NCBI RefSeq assembly: GCF_002014975.1
Contig: NZ_MUXV01000002.1
Coordinates: 36,062 to 100,061, forward strand
Origin: Moraxella bovis
Lineage (GTDB): Bacteria > Pseudomonadota > Gammaproteobacteria > Pseudomonadales > Moraxellaceae
DNA: 64,000 nt
Direction: 5' to 3'
Shown: one piece after another, positions 17,038 to 26,177 of the stretch
How the letters are laid out: every line of letters starts with the position of its first letter
How positions within the stretch are numbered: the stretch's first letter is position 1
Translations under genes and position numbers: made by a program
The notes under the pieces: generated by a model
What the model saw: only the letters and a program-made list of their open reading frames with translations
Database searches by the model: none
Told to the model about the DNA's origin: nothing

Positions 17038-17946
17038 GTGTTACGCATTGGTTTATTTTTACTCACCAACGTCGCCGTCATGGTCGTGGCAGGTATCGCC
17101 TTTTTTATCCTAAGTAGAGTCTTTGGATTGGGCGGTGTGCATGGACCGGGCGGACTTCAATATGCTTCGCTTGCCATCTTATGCCTGTGCTATGGCATGA
17201 TTGTCTCAATGGTTTCTTTATTTTTGTCAAAATGGATGGCAAAAAAATCCACAGGTACGGTCATCATTGAACGTCCCAGTAACGCCACCGAGCAGTGGCT
17301 TGTGGATACCGTCGCCAAACAAGCCAAAGCTGTCGGTATTGGCATGCCCGAAGTGGGTATTTTTGACAATGCCCAACCCAACGCCTTTGCCACAGGTTGG
17401 AACAAAAACTCTGCCCTAGTCGCTGTTTCATCAGGACTGCTACACACCATGACCGCCGATGAAGTCGAAGCGGTATTGGCTCACGAAATCGGACACATTG
17501 CCAATGGCGACATGGTAACGCTTGCCTTGATTCAAGGTGTGGTGAACGCCTTTGTCATGTTCTTTGCCCGTATCATCGGCTCATTTGTGGACCAAGTGGT
17601 CTTTAAAAACGAAAGCGACTCCCCTGGTATCGGCTACTTTGTAACCAGTATGGTTATGGACATCTTGCTTGGCTTTTTGGCAAGTGCCATCGTCATGTGG
17701 TTCTCTCGCTTGCGTGAATACCGTGCCGACGAGATGGGGGCAAAACTTGCCAGCCGTGACAAGATGATTAGCGCCCTAAACGCCCTACGTCCTGCCGAAG
17801 CTCTCCCCGATCAAATGCCAGAGAGCATGAAAGCCTTTGCCATTTCTAGCGGTCAATCCCAAGGATTTAGCATTGCCAATCTGTTCCGCACACACCCGAC
17901 ATTGGATGAGCGTATCTCGGCACTGCAAAAACTACCTGCCAATTAA
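17038..17946 (+). CDS. htpX: membrane zinc metalloprotease HtpX
   Basis: A 302-residue M48 peptidase of the inner membrane, acting in quality control of misfolded membrane proteins. Two N-terminal membrane helices (about 4-26 and 42-64), the zinc site HEIGH at 149-153, two further hydrophobic segments (about 160-180 and 195-215) and the third ligand Glu in [10 protein letters not shown]. The start is GTG at 17038 with AAGGAAA 7 bases upstream; the residues from it match HtpX N-termini. Length and order agree with E. coli HtpX. The gap before it (16876-17037) has a GTAACTG / CAGTTAC inverted repeat and no gene. Confidence 0.96.
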   Translation: MLRIGLFLLTNVAVMVVAGIAFFILSRVFGLGGVHGPGGLQYASLAILCLCYGMIVSMVSLFLSKWMAKKSTGTVIIERPSNATEQWLVDTVAKQAKAVGIGMPEVGIFDNAQPNAFATGWNKNSALVAVSSGLLHTMTADEVEAVLAHEIGHIANGDMVTLALIQGVVNAFVMFFARIIGSFVDQVVFKNESDSPGIGYFVTSMVMDILLGFLASAIVMWFSRLREYRADEMGAKLASRDKMISALNALRPAEALPDQMPESMKAFAISSGQSQGFSIANLFRTHPTLDERISALQKLPAN

Positions 17947-17964
17947 TATTGTCACAAATCACCT

Positions 17965-17994
17965 AGACCGTCAAAGTATTGGCGGTCTTTTTTA
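17965..17994 (+). terminator. terminator of htpX
   Basis: AGACCG / CGGTCT stem with a 12-base loop followed by TTTTTT, 18 bases after the stop. Confidence 0.8.
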
Positions 17995-18454
17995 AGAAAT
18001 GAAGTCACTATAAACAACGCCATCATCTTTCATAATAACCCAGCCCTGACAAATGGCTAACTGCATTAAAATTTTATCATCCTCGTTAGGAAAAACTGAT
18101 TTAGCAATATCTAAATATTCTGTCTCATCAACCTGTTTATCTTTTTTTTGACCCAATGTGACAAACTCTGCTAATTTATCTTTTAGTCTCATGACGCCAC
18201 CTTTAACCAAAAGCGTATTTCCTATTCTGATGAAATTGTCATTCACTCTATTAATATTAATTCTCGCCCAATTCTCACCGCCCATAACTGACAAGCAAAG
18301 CCCCATTGGTGTGGTTTAGGCGGTAGCTTGTCGGCTTTTCTGGATAAAAACTTACCGCAAGCTCATTGCCTACGCCTTGTTTTAACTGCCCTACAATGCC
18401 TGTGGCAATGTCTTTGGTAAGACTAAATGACGGTAATTTTTGCAAAGTATTCAT
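17992..18454 (-). pseudogene. Mu-like prophage Gp37 protein, frameshifted
   Basis: The first frame starts at ATG 18454 (MNTLQKLPSFSLTKDIAT...), runs 59 codons and stops at 18275. The next frame resumes at about 18280 with GGENWARININRVNDNFIRI and continues to 17992. Joined, the junction reads ALLVSYGGENWARI; one extra C in the minus-strand GGGCGGTGAG explains the shift. 'YPE.P..Y.L.H..GALLVSY' is the signature of the Gp37 family of Mu-like phages (a tail/neck-region protein). The order Gp36-Gp37 is kept with the neighbour upstream. It is a dead remnant of structural phage genes. Confidence 0.65.
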
Positions 18455-18736
18455 TTAAAAATTGTCCAACAAGGCATTATTAAACACCGAGCCATTTTGG
18501 GTACTTGGGCGAACTCGGATATGAAATTCGCCGTCATCGTTTAAAATGGCTTTGGCATTGTTTAGGGTGTCAGGCACACCAAGACTGACCTTGCCGTCCC
18601 TAATATTTTCAAGATTTTTAATGGCGACTTTGCGACCGTCCACCACCGCAGGGGGCAACTCAAAGCCTTCTGGACGGCGTTCGTACAAGGCATAGCGAGC
18701 GATTTGTTTGGCACATTGTTTTACCAGCGTGGGTGT
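18455..18736 (-). pseudogene. Mu-like prophage Gp36 protein (DUF1320), C-terminal half
   Basis: Reads ...TLVKQCAKQIARYALYERRP, then EGFELPPAVVDGRKVAIKNL, ENIRDGKVSLGVPDTL and on to a stop at 18455, immediately before the Gp37 start. 'IARY.LY...(R/E)..A...L..I..GKVSLG' is the C-terminal half of the Gp36/DUF1320 family. The N-terminal half is missing; the frame passes into the Mor remnant, which reads on the other strand, so a deletion junction lies near 18735-18745. Confidence 0.65.
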
Positions 18737-18737
18737 G

Positions 18738-18956
18738 TTTGCAAAAGGGGGTGGTTCTATGTTTTATGTTACCAAGCACAACGCTTGGCAATACCACGAG
18801 AGGGATTTGGCGATTTGGGAAGCGTTTAAGGGCGATAATCATTTTGAGCTGGTGCAAAAGTTTAATTTGTCTTTGCCTTACATTTATGAAATCCTATCCC
18901 AACTTACCCCAGCCACCCCCACCATTTCCCATATTTATCCTACCTGTCTTGGTTAA
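18738..18956 (+). pseudogene. Mor transcription activator family protein, C-terminal half (Mu-like)
   Basis: The plus frame FAKGGGSMFYVTKHNAWQYH then ERDLAIWEAFKGDNHFELVQ and KFNLSLPYIYEIL matches the C-terminal DNA-binding part of Mor/C activators ('GG..iY.P......Rd..I...F.G.N...LA..Y.LS...IY.Il'). The N-terminal half is absent. The tail after the HTH (LTPATPTISHIYPTCLG) is probably out of family. Mor is the middle-gene activator of Mu-like phages, so this and the Gp36/Gp37 remnants are what is left of one prophage. Confidence 0.65.
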
Positions 18957-19915
18957 TTATCTATCTTGTGTTTATCAAAAATAATCTGATGATTTCTTTT
19001 TTCGATAACACAATAAGGTTGCATTGTATTGATGATATTTTGCACGCTAAAAACATGTTCAATCATCAACTCTTCTTTTAGCCATTCTGAAAATTCATTT
19101 ATGGTTGCTGGCTTTTTCTTTAACAAAAACAATAAATCACAGATGATTTTCAATCTTTTCAAGGACATATCACCCAAAATATATTCCACTTTGGGTGGCA
19201 GAGCCAACTCTTTTTTGCGTAATTTTAACGTCATTCTATCTGGCTGATAATCAACAGTATCAAGAGCCGACCAATTTTTGATGTGACCTTGATTGTAGCC
19301 TATCTTGGTATGATTCACATGGACAATTTTATATTCTTGTAGCAACTCAAATATTCTGTCTACACTCTCATCTGTCAATTTTAATTTTTGATAAATGTCT
19401 TTTTTTAATGTTTTTATTTTAGCAGGGCGATTGTTATTCTCCTTAGTCCAAATATCACATAAATGCTTAATGTCATGTAGATAGATATTCTTTTTAAATT
19501 CAGTCAATTTTGGCATAAGTCCATTGTCAATATTTTTATGCATAATATATTGCTCTTTGGTGACTTGCTTAACCTTAAATGACTTTTTTTGAAGCAGTCT
19601 AGCAATATGTTCAAAATCTCTGTCACTAGACAAAATATAGAATTTTGTTTTATTAGGCTTAAATTGACCACTTAACACCCTTGCATAAAATGCCAAGCCA
19701 AAATCAGCACCATTGCTCTTTTTATTCTCTGTCATTGTAATTAAAAACAGCTTATAATTTAGCAACTTACTCAATAACTCAATATCTTGCAATGCAAAAA
19801 TAGCAGGGGTTTTTGCAAAACTCACATAAACCCTATCATATTTTTGGCAAAAAGCAAAAATCTCATCCGCTTTTACAGTCACATTTTCAATATCCAATAA
19901 CAAAATTTTTTTCAT
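18953..19915 (-). CDS. NYN/PIN-like domain protein, putative ribonuclease
   Basis: A 320-residue protein. The N-terminal half is a NYN (PIN-fold) domain: KKILLLDIENV (acidic Asp/Glu at the first strand end), NGADFGLAFYA (Asp in the second acidic site) and YILSSDRDFEHIARLL (Asp pair at the third), the arrangement expected of a metal-dependent nuclease. The C-terminal half is Lys-rich and helical, perhaps two winged-helix-like domains. Base composition is more AT-rich than the flanking genes, hinting at acquisition. ATG 19915 follows the lrgB stop by 12 bases, so it may be read with lrgAB. The substrate is unknown; role in RNA decay or defence is only inferred. Confidence 0.7.
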   Translation of the reverse strand: MKKILLLDIENVTVKADEIFAFCQKYDRVYVSFAKTPAIFALQDIELLSKLLNYKLFLITMTENKKSNGADFGLAFYARVLSGQFKPNKTKFYILSSDRDFEHIARLLQKKSFKVKQVTKEQYIMHKNIDNGLMPKLTEFKKNIYLHDIKHLCDIWTKENNNRPAKIKTLKKDIYQKLKLTDESVDRIFELLQEYKIVHVNHTKIGYNQGHIKNWSALDTVDYQPDRMTLKLRKKELALPPKVEYILGDMSLKRLKIICDLLFLLKKKPATINEFSEWLKEELMIEHVFSVQNIINTMQPYCVIEKRNHQIIFDKHKIDN

Positions 19916-19927
19916 AAGACCCAATCA

Positions 19928-20632
19928 TTAAAGCAACCACGGCACAATCACAGGGGCTAAAAATGCCGTTAAAATACCATTTAAAATCAGCCCCACTGTC
20001 GCATACGCCACAAACCTTGACCCCATCTGCATGACACGCACCGTACCAAGGGCGTGCGACGCTGTCCCCATGGATAACCCCCACGCCATAGGATGAGTGG
20101 ATTTGACAAATAACAGCACGCCTATGCCCATCATCTGTCCCACCACACCTGCGATGAGTACGGTACTGGCGGTAATGCCCATCACCCCATCTAATTTATC
20201 GGTGACCTCGATGGCAATCGGCATGGTGACAGATTTGGGGGCGATGGCGATGGCACTTTGCTCACTGCCCCCCATCAGACGCACAAGCCACACCCCTGAG
20301 ATAATACCCGTGAGCGAGCCTAGCAGTTGTGAGATGATAATAGGAAACCACTGCGAGCGGATTTTTTGCCACTGAACATAAAGCGGAATGGCAAGTGCCA
20401 CAACCGCAGGCTGTAACCAAAAGGTCAGCTGACGACTCGCCTGCTCAAAGCTCGCCCACTCTATATTTAGCACTTTTAGTAAGATGATAACCACGATGGT
20501 TGTGATGAGTGTGGAGTTGATGAGCTGATTTTTAAAACGGGCTTTGATGTGCATACAGCCATGAAAGACAGCGATGAGCATAAATAGCAGAAAAAAGGGA
20601 CTGTTTAACAGCTCTGACAGGTCGGTATTCAT
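19928..20632 (-). CDS. lrgB: LrgB/CidB family membrane protein
   Basis: A 234-residue inner-membrane protein of the LrgB family, paired with LrgA. Several hydrophobic helices; conserved SVTMPIAIEV (here in PKSVTMPIAIEVTDKL) and SHALGTVRVMQMG segments mark the family. LrgAB/CidAB systems were described as holin/antiholin-like regulators of murein hydrolase release and, in other bacteria, as pyruvate or glycolate exporters. Its start overlaps the lrgA stop by 4 bases (ATGA), the usual coupling. Confidence 0.9.
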   Translation of the reverse strand: MNTDLSELLNSPFFLLFMLIAVFHGCMHIKARFKNQLINSTLITTIVVIILLKVLNIEWASFEQASRQLTFWLQPAVVALAIPLYVQWQKIRSQWFPIIISQLLGSLTGIISGVWLVRLMGGSEQSAIAIAPKSVTMPIAIEVTDKLDGVMGITASTVLIAGVVGQMMGIGVLLFVKSTHPMAWGLSMGTASHALGTVRVMQMGSRFVAYATVGLILNGILTAFLAPVIVPWLL

Positions 20633-21012
20633 GAGCTACCCCCTTGATTTGTTCGTCCTTGATGTCTGGCTTTTTGGGCGTGCCGTAGCCACTCGTAGGA
20701 TTTGCCCGTCACAATCAGTACCATCAATGTACTGATGGCAGTCGCCCCGATAAGCACCCCCAAATCCACCCGAATGATGTCCAGATACTGCGTGATGGAG
20801 ATACAGGCAGGCACAACCATTAACACCAAATAGTCCAGTAAGGTCTTGGCAAGGCTCTGCACCGTCTCTAACTTAATCACGCCTGCCTGCAACGCCCCAA
20901 ATAGAATAATCAGCCCAATCACGCTCGGGGGCAAGGACAATCCTGTTAGGGCGATAAAAATCTCACCCAAAAACACACACCCAAAAATAATCAAAAATGC
21001 TTTTAAAATCAT
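20629..21012 (-). CDS. lrgA: LrgA/CidA family holin-like protein
   Basis: A 127-residue protein with four hydrophobic segments, the length and topology of CidA/LrgA. The LPPSVIGLIILF motif (about 27-38) is the family's conserved loop-helix. First gene of lrgA-lrgB. The C-terminus is short, charged and rich in His, Arg and Gln. No LytTR-type regulator is adjacent, in contrast to Gram-positive operons. Confidence 0.88.
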   Translation of the reverse strand: MILKAFLIIFGCVFLGEIFIALTGLSLPPSVIGLIILFGALQAGVIKLETVQSLAKTLLDYLVLMVVPACISITQYLDIIRVDLGVLIGATAISTLMVLIVTGKSYEWLRHAQKARHQGRTNQGGSS

Positions 21013-21150
21013 GACGGTTTGTCCGACCCAAAGATACCCAAAGATGACGTATTGTACAAAACTTTATGGCATTTTGCACCGCTTAATTGTGCTTGTTATT
21101 TTATTTTGTTAAATTTGATAACAAGGCTTGATTTAATGAAAATAGGTATC

Positions 21151-21285
21151 GTTACACCCAACCAACTTGATATTTACCACGGGTTTGTAGGGGTGTGCTG
21201 AGCACACCCTTTGATGATATTCAGCACGCCCCTACGTCCACACATCATTGTATTTGTAGTAATTTTAAAGTTTCTTGGGTGTAAC
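21151..21285. repeat. dispersed repeat family 2, copy with 11-bp terminal inverted repeats
   Basis: GTTACACCCAA (21151-21161) and TTGGGTGTAAC (21275-21285) are perfect inverted repeats enclosing 135 bp. Inside are TTTACCACGGGTTTGTAGGG, GGTGTGCTGAGCACACC and CAGCACGCCCCTACGTCC. Related copies are at 15070, 33942 and 37612. The rest of the lrgA-sppA gap (21013-21150, 21286-21359) has no gene. Confidence 0.65.
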
Positions 21286-21359
21286 AACTTATTTTTTTAA
21301 CCACCTTGTCGTAGACGTTTGAGTACAATTGGCAAGACTAAATCTAAATCAAGACAATA

Positions 21360-21383
21360 AAAAAGGGCAATCATGCCCTTTTT
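21360..21383 (-). terminator. terminator of sppA
   Basis: AAAAAGGGCA / TGCCCTTTTT with a 4-base loop; symmetrical, with T runs on both strands, 24 bases beyond the sppA stop. Confidence 0.85.
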
Positions 21384-21406
21384 GGTTTTTTATTTTGTCT
21401 TTATCA

Positions 21407-22447
21407 TCATTGCAATTTGCTTTGGCTGTTTTCTGCAATGCTCATTTGCACGCCCTGACCTAAACCTTTGCCGATTTGCACGCCAAGACGGTCAAAGACC
21501 TTACGCATAGGGTCTACATAGGTGTAATTTACCGAATGCTCAACGCCCAGCTCTTTTTCTAGCTTGCTAATACCGCCTGCTTTGTCGGCAAGTCCCAGTT
21601 TAAGCGACTCTTTGCCCGTCCAAAACAGACCGCTAAACACGTTGTTTTGTTCGGCATTTTTGAGCTTATCGCCACGCCCTTCTTTGACTGCATCGATGAA
21701 GTTTTGGTGCGTGGTGTCAAGCAGTTGTTGGACGTGTATCCGCTCGTCTTCGGTCATGGGGCGAGACATGGATAGGATGTCTTTGTACTGCCCCGATGTC
21801 ATGGTGCGGTCTTGGACACCAATTTTTTTCATCAGCTCTTCGGTGTTGTAGCTTGACATGATGACCCCGATAGAGCCGACCAGACTTGATGGATTCACCC
21901 AAATCTCATCGGCAGAGCTGGCGATATAATACGCCCCACTCGCCCCGATGTCGCCGATGACGGCATAGAGTTTTTTGTCAGGGTTTTCTTTACGTAGCTC
22001 CATGGCGGTCTGCCAAATCTCGTCCGACTGCACGGGCGAGCCCCCAGGAGAGTTGATGGCAAGAGCGACAGCTTTAGCATTGGGATTTTCAAAGGCTTCG
22101 GTCAGTGCTGAGCTGATGTCATAAGCATTAGCATCGCTGTCACTGGCAATCACGCCATTGACTTCCACCACCGCCAAATGGGGCGAGTTCGCTTCTAGTG
22201 GCATCGTGCTACTGGCAGTGCTACACCCACGCCCCATGACGGCGATGATAAAAACGATATAGCCGAACGTGAGCAATTTAAAGAATATCCCCCAACGGCG
22301 AGCTTTTCTTTGCTCATCAAGACTTGCCATGAGTGTTTTTTCTAGCAGTCGCCACTCTTGACCGCTGTATTGGTTGGGCGGTGTTTGTGGTGCTGGGTTT
22401 GAGCGTTCGTTTAAGTTGTCTTTATTGGGATTTGGTGGCCATGCCAT
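21407..22447 (-). CDS. sppA: S49 family signal peptide peptidase SppA, short form
   Basis: A 346-residue membrane-anchored serine protease that degrades cleaved signal peptides. One membrane helix (about residues 52-72 from this start) is followed by a single S49 domain: INSPGGSPVQSDEIW, the catalytic Ser in GDIGASGAYYIASSADEIW, and PSSLVGSIGVI. The length is that of the 36-kDa form (SohB/SppA36), not the duplicated 67-kDa E. coli SppA. ATG 22447 is chosen because AGGAAAA lies upstream and the N-terminus is Pro/Asn-rich like relatives; the open frame extends 31 codons further up into the repeat. Single gene with its own terminator. Confidence 0.9.
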   Translation of the reverse strand: MAWPPNPNKDNLNERSNPAPQTPPNQYSGQEWRLLEKTLMASLDEQRKARRWGIFFKLLTFGYIVFIIAVMGRGCSTASSTMPLEANSPHLAVVEVNGVIASDSDANAYDISSALTEAFENPNAKAVALAINSPGGSPVQSDEIWQTAMELRKENPDKKLYAVIGDIGASGAYYIASSADEIWVNPSSLVGSIGVIMSSYNTEELMKKIGVQDRTMTSGQYKDILSMSRPMTEDERIHVQQLLDTTHQNFIDAVKEGRGDKLKNAEQNNVFSGLFWTGKESLKLGLADKAGGISKLEKELGVEHSVNYTYVDPMRKVFDRLGVQIGKGLGQGVQMSIAENSQSKLQ

Positions 22448-22527
22448 GATGTATTTTCCTGACTTAACTTGGGCGTGTTGAACCTTTATAACACTATTTA
22501 CAATATAGACATATTTTAGAAAAACTA

Positions 22528-22675
22528 ATCGTTTTTGCATGAAAAATGGCTAAATCTTGTTTTTCATCGTCAAAAACTTGCCTGATAGAATGACTATCAG
22601 CCTACGTTTTTTCCTTGAAAAACGGGCGATTTTTCTCATTTTTCATTGCAAATACAAAAGTTCAACACACCCTTT
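22528..22675 (-). repeat. MITE-like repeat family 1, copy E (shortened)
   Basis: Has CGTTTTTGCATGAAAAATGG, CTTGCCTGATAGAATGACTA, TTTTTCCTTGAAAAACGGGC and CATTTTTCATTGCAAATACA in the same order as copy B, but the AATTAAG blocks between are missing. The end is degenerate (TTCAACACACCC). The remaining gap to comEC (22676-22796) holds nothing recognisable. Confidence 0.7.
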
Positions 22676-22796
22676 TAAAAATCCAAGTTAAAACCGTGCG
22701 GTCGGTTTTAGATGATTTTAAATTTTACAAGGGTTATTTTAACACAAATATTGCCAAATGCTCGCCTTAAATTTTATCAATTTGTTAAGGGCGCGT

Positions 22797-25379
22797 CTAC
22801 TGACCACCAAGCTCTATCATCATCAGCTCAGCTCGCTCACGGTTGTCCGCTGTATCTTTGTCAGTAAAAACAAACCGTGATGGCAAAGTTTGTGCCAACA
22901 CCGTCCCACTTACAGCATGGCGACTGTGTCCGAACCACACATCGGCATGCACCTGTTCATCATGGCACATACTCTCATACATGTGCCACGCATACTCATG
23001 GATTGCCCCGTTAATGACAAGCCGTGAGCCTGCCCGCTCGCTTTTTTGGTCATCACGACCATCATCGCCATAATCATGATGGATACCACCCATGATGGCA
23101 GGCATCAGCTCGCTCTCAACAATGATGGTACAGCCCCACACCCGCTCATCATCTATCATCTGCCAGCCTGTCATTGCCGATATGCTAAGCCCCTGCCCCG
23201 ACCATGATCGCCCTACCCCACACGTCTGCATGGGCAAGCCCTGCACGGTGTTTGTAGGTTGCCCCGCCTGCCAATAGCGATGGATAAACACATCCTGTGC
23301 CAGCGTTGCCACCACATCACTCATGCGATGGCTTGGGGTCTGCACGATAACCCCTGTCAGATGGCGAACACTGTGCTGACGCAGTTTGTCGTGCAGAACA
23401 CTCGCCACTTTATCATGTCCTACCGCCTTATCATCTTGCAAATCCGACAACACAAGCCACACCGCATCATCGCCATTATCCGCCCCTTGCTGACGGATGA
23501 GTACTTGGCTGACCTTATCATCACCATCTAACACCATCACGCTAAATGGCATTTGTCTATCTGCAAATAACACCATCATCGCCACCGCCACGAGTGGCAC
23601 CAATGCAAACTTCCGCCCAATCACAGGGACGACCCACACCGCCACCCCAAGGGCAAACAGTGCCATACCCATTACGCTTGTGGTCTGATACAGCCATACA
23701 TCACTTAGGCTCTGTAACCACGTCAGGAGCTGATGAAGCCATGCTAATATCAGCGATGAGACACCCCAAAGCACATCAGCAAGGCTCGGCAACACCACAA
23801 AAATCACCCCTGCCACCAAATTTATCGGCACGATGACCGCCCCAAACAGCCCCACCGCAAACAGATTGACAAATAGCCCCCACAGCGAGACTTTGCCAAA
23901 AAACAACAGCGACACAGGAAGCATGGCAACAAAGAGATAGCTTTGTAACTTTAAAAAACCAACCAGACGGTCTTTTATGGACATGACTGGCACATCAAAC
24001 TCCCGCTCGCCATAACTCATGAGCAGTGCCACCGCCACAAAGGACAGCCAAAACCCCGCTTGCCACACCATGACAGGGTCAAGCCATATCATGCCCAGCC
24101 CCACCCACATCAGCACCGCCAACGACGACAAAGGCAATGCCAAATAGCCTGCCACCGCCACCGCCAACAGCATGTACACCGTCCGCACCGCAGGCACATC
24201 AAAGCCTGTAAACAACGCATAAATCATGCTCGCCCCCACCATGACAAACAGTCGCAAGCGATGGCGGGGCAGTCGCTGATAATATGGCAAAAACCTATCG
24301 GTCAAATAACACACCCCAAAGCTCAACATCGTCGCCAACAGCACCACATGCATGCCCGAGATGGCAAGCAGATGACTGATACCGCCAAACTGGTATAAAT
24401 CTTTGGTCGCACGACTGATTAATGCCCTATCGCCCGTCAGCAGGGCAAGCGTGACCGCTCGGGCTTGCTGTTTATCATCACTAAGAGCATGCCAATCTTT
24501 ATAAAAATGCGTGCGTAACGCATGGCGAAATCGCTCTAAATGCTCCACCAAGCCGACCTGTGGCAAGGGTGTCGGCTCATCACGCACCGCCAATACTCGG
24601 GCATTGGCATGGATGTGGCGTGTACGAAGCCACCGCTGACTGTCAAAGCCTGACGCACTGGGGTCGGCAGTAATGGGTGTAATACGTAGCGTCATGTAAG
24701 CGGTCGTGGCAGGATGTAGTTTGGCAAGCTGATGGCGGTTCGAGCCGTCCTTATTATCCTTGACATCTGCCACTTGGAGTAGCACCGTCATCTGACTGGG
24801 CAAGGGCGGATGGGATTCGGGTGTGTCTGCGGTAACAGCAAATGGGTTACGGGTCTCTGTCCTTGTGTGCTCGCCCTCATCTTTGCTATCTTTATTATTC
24901 TTACCAACATCATTAAAGCCATCCAACAAGCGGTCACCACCAAATGTCAAATCAGACAGCACTGCTTTTTGGCGATAATAGTTCCCTGTGTCATACACGC
25001 TGTCACTAATCTCATGCACCGTCACTTTGGCGGTGATGGTATAGCCAAGCTCAGGGATGGCATGAGCAGTATTTGTAAACGCCTGTTCGGTACTGATGGT
25101 GCGCAGCATGAATAATAGCACCACAAAGCCGACCAGTAGCACCTGCATGGCAGCCTGCCCCACTCGGGCAAAAGCGGATTTGGGATGAAATTGATTAAAT
25201 TTAAAACATAAAAAAGCACACCCCAACAAGAGCATGCTCATCATCATAAAACCCATCCCATGAGTCGTATCCATGCCAAACAGCTGACTGCTCACGGCTG
25301 TCATGTCATGGCTGGGCAAGATATCCAGCGTGGCGAGCACCATCAACGCCACACCAATAAACACAAGCCAAATCAACAT
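22797..25379 (-). CDS. comEC: ComEC/Rec2 DNA-uptake channel protein
   Basis: A roughly 860-residue inner-membrane protein that forms the channel for incoming single-stranded DNA in natural transformation. N-terminal membrane helices enclose an OB-like DUF4131 region (about 110-260); the central Competence domain starts around residue 300 with GDRALISRATKD and HLLAISGMHVVLLATMLSFG, the family hallmark, and contains about eight helices. The C-terminal ~250 residues occupy the place of the metallo-beta-lactamase-like domain but the HxHxDH motif is not found (only PSHRMSD). ATG 25379 is used; an in-frame GTG at 25388 is the alternative. It lies 18 bases after ispD. Confidence 0.9.
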   Translation of the reverse strand: MLIWLVFIGVALMVLATLDILPSHDMTAVSSQLFGMDTTHGMGFMMMSMLLLGCAFLCFKFNQFHPKSAFARVGQAAMQVLLVGFVVLLFMLRTISTEQAFTNTAHAIPELGYTITAKVTVHEISDSVYDTGNYYRQKAVLSDLTFGGDRLLDGFNDVGKNNKDSKDEGEHTRTETRNPFAVTADTPESHPPLPSQMTVLLQVADVKDNKDGSNRHQLAKLHPATTAYMTLRITPITADPSASGFDSQRWLRTRHIHANARVLAVRDEPTPLPQVGLVEHLERFRHALRTHFYKDWHALSDDKQQARAVTLALLTGDRALISRATKDLYQFGGISHLLAISGMHVVLLATMLSFGVCYLTDRFLPYYQRLPRHRLRLFVMVGASMIYALFTGFDVPAVRTVYMLLAVAVAGYLALPLSSLAVLMWVGLGMIWLDPVMVWQAGFWLSFVAVALLMSYGEREFDVPVMSIKDRLVGFLKLQSYLFVAMLPVSLLFFGKVSLWGLFVNLFAVGLFGAVIVPINLVAGVIFVVLPSLADVLWGVSSLILAWLHQLLTWLQSLSDVWLYQTTSVMGMALFALGVAVWVVPVIGRKFALVPLVAVAMMVLFADRQMPFSVMVLDGDDKVSQVLIRQQGADNGDDAVWLVLSDLQDDKAVGHDKVASVLHDKLRQHSVRHLTGVIVQTPSHRMSDVVATLAQDVFIHRYWQAGQPTNTVQGLPMQTCGVGRSWSGQGLSISAMTGWQMIDDERVWGCTIIVESELMPAIMGGIHHDYGDDGRDDQKSERAGSRLVINGAIHEYAWHMYESMCHDEQVHADVWFGHSRHAVSGTVLAQTLPSRFVFTDKDTADNRERAELMMIELGGQ

Positions 25380-25397
25380 CGTACCCACATCTTAGGC

Positions 25398-26177
25398 TTA
25401 ACCCATGCCATGTTGTAACATCAGCTCAATCATCGCCAAATCATCAGAATAAGTCAGCTTCATGTTCATGCGTGACCCCTGCACCAAAGCCACCGACTGA
25501 CCGAACTGCTCAAACCCACTGGCTTCGTCGGTAATCATCAGCCCATCAGCAATGACCTTATCAAGCATGGCTTGTAAGGCGTACAATCTAAATACTTGGG
25601 GAGTCTGGGCTTGCCAAAGCTGACGACGATCTATGGTGCGATGTATCTGACCATTGATATATTGGCAACCTGTCAAGGCAGAGCTGTTGGTATCATGAGC
25701 AAGTTTTAAAGTATCAACCACAGGCGTGGCAAGTATCGCTCCTACTGGGTTATACTTACCATCCGTCTGTTCAAGCCGTTCAAGCTCACGCACCGCACCA
25801 ATCAGGCGGGTCAAATCATCAGCAGGCAAGCATGGTCTGGCACCATCATGGATAAGCACCCACACATCACCAACCGCTCGCCGAGCAATGTCATCCACGC
25901 CTGCCTTGACCGACAAAAAACGCTCCGCCCCACCTTCGGTCAGATAAACAGGGCGGTCAAACTCAAAATCCAAAGACGATACCAGCGTATCATCTTTGGC
26001 AACCACGAGTGTCAAATCAGTGACGGCAGGGACATTTAAACACGCCACGCCATGCTCTAACACCGTTCGCCCTGCCACCGTCAAATACTGCTTTGGCACA
26101 TCCGCCCCAAAACGACTGCCACGCCCTGCCGAGACGATGAGTGCGTGAATCGGTAGGTTGGGACTTGTCTGTTTCAT
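25398..26177 (-). CDS. ispD: 2-C-methyl-D-erythritol 4-phosphate cytidylyltransferase
   Basis: A 259-residue enzyme of the MEP isoprenoid pathway, joining CTP to methylerythritol 4-phosphate. The CTP-binding AGRGSRFGADVPKQYL near the N-terminus, the VLIHDGARPC segment and the later TPQVFR and TDEASGFE motifs are all present. The ATG at 26177 overlaps the ftsB stop (TGATG), so ftsB-ispD are coupled; no ispF follows, comEC does. A short Gln/Asp insertion near ELERLEQTDGKYN makes it slightly longer than E. coli IspD. Confidence 0.94.
   Translation of the reverse strand: MKQTSPNLPIHALIVSAGRGSRFGADVPKQYLTVAGRTVLEHGVACLNVPAVTDLTLVVAKDDTLVSSLDFEFDRPVYLTEGGAERFLSVKAGVDDIARRAVGDVWVLIHDGARPCLPADDLTRLIGAVRELERLEQTDGKYNPVGAILATPVVDTLKLAHDTNSSALTGCQYINGQIHRTIDRRQLWQAQTPQVFRLYALQAMLDKVIADGLMITDEASGFEQFGQSVALVQGSRMNMKLTYSDDLAMIELMLQHGMG

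Noticed and set aside
24060..24398. 112-codon plus-strand open frame inside comEC
   Set aside because: His/Gln/Arg-rich translation of antisense codons; the comEC frame explains the sequence.
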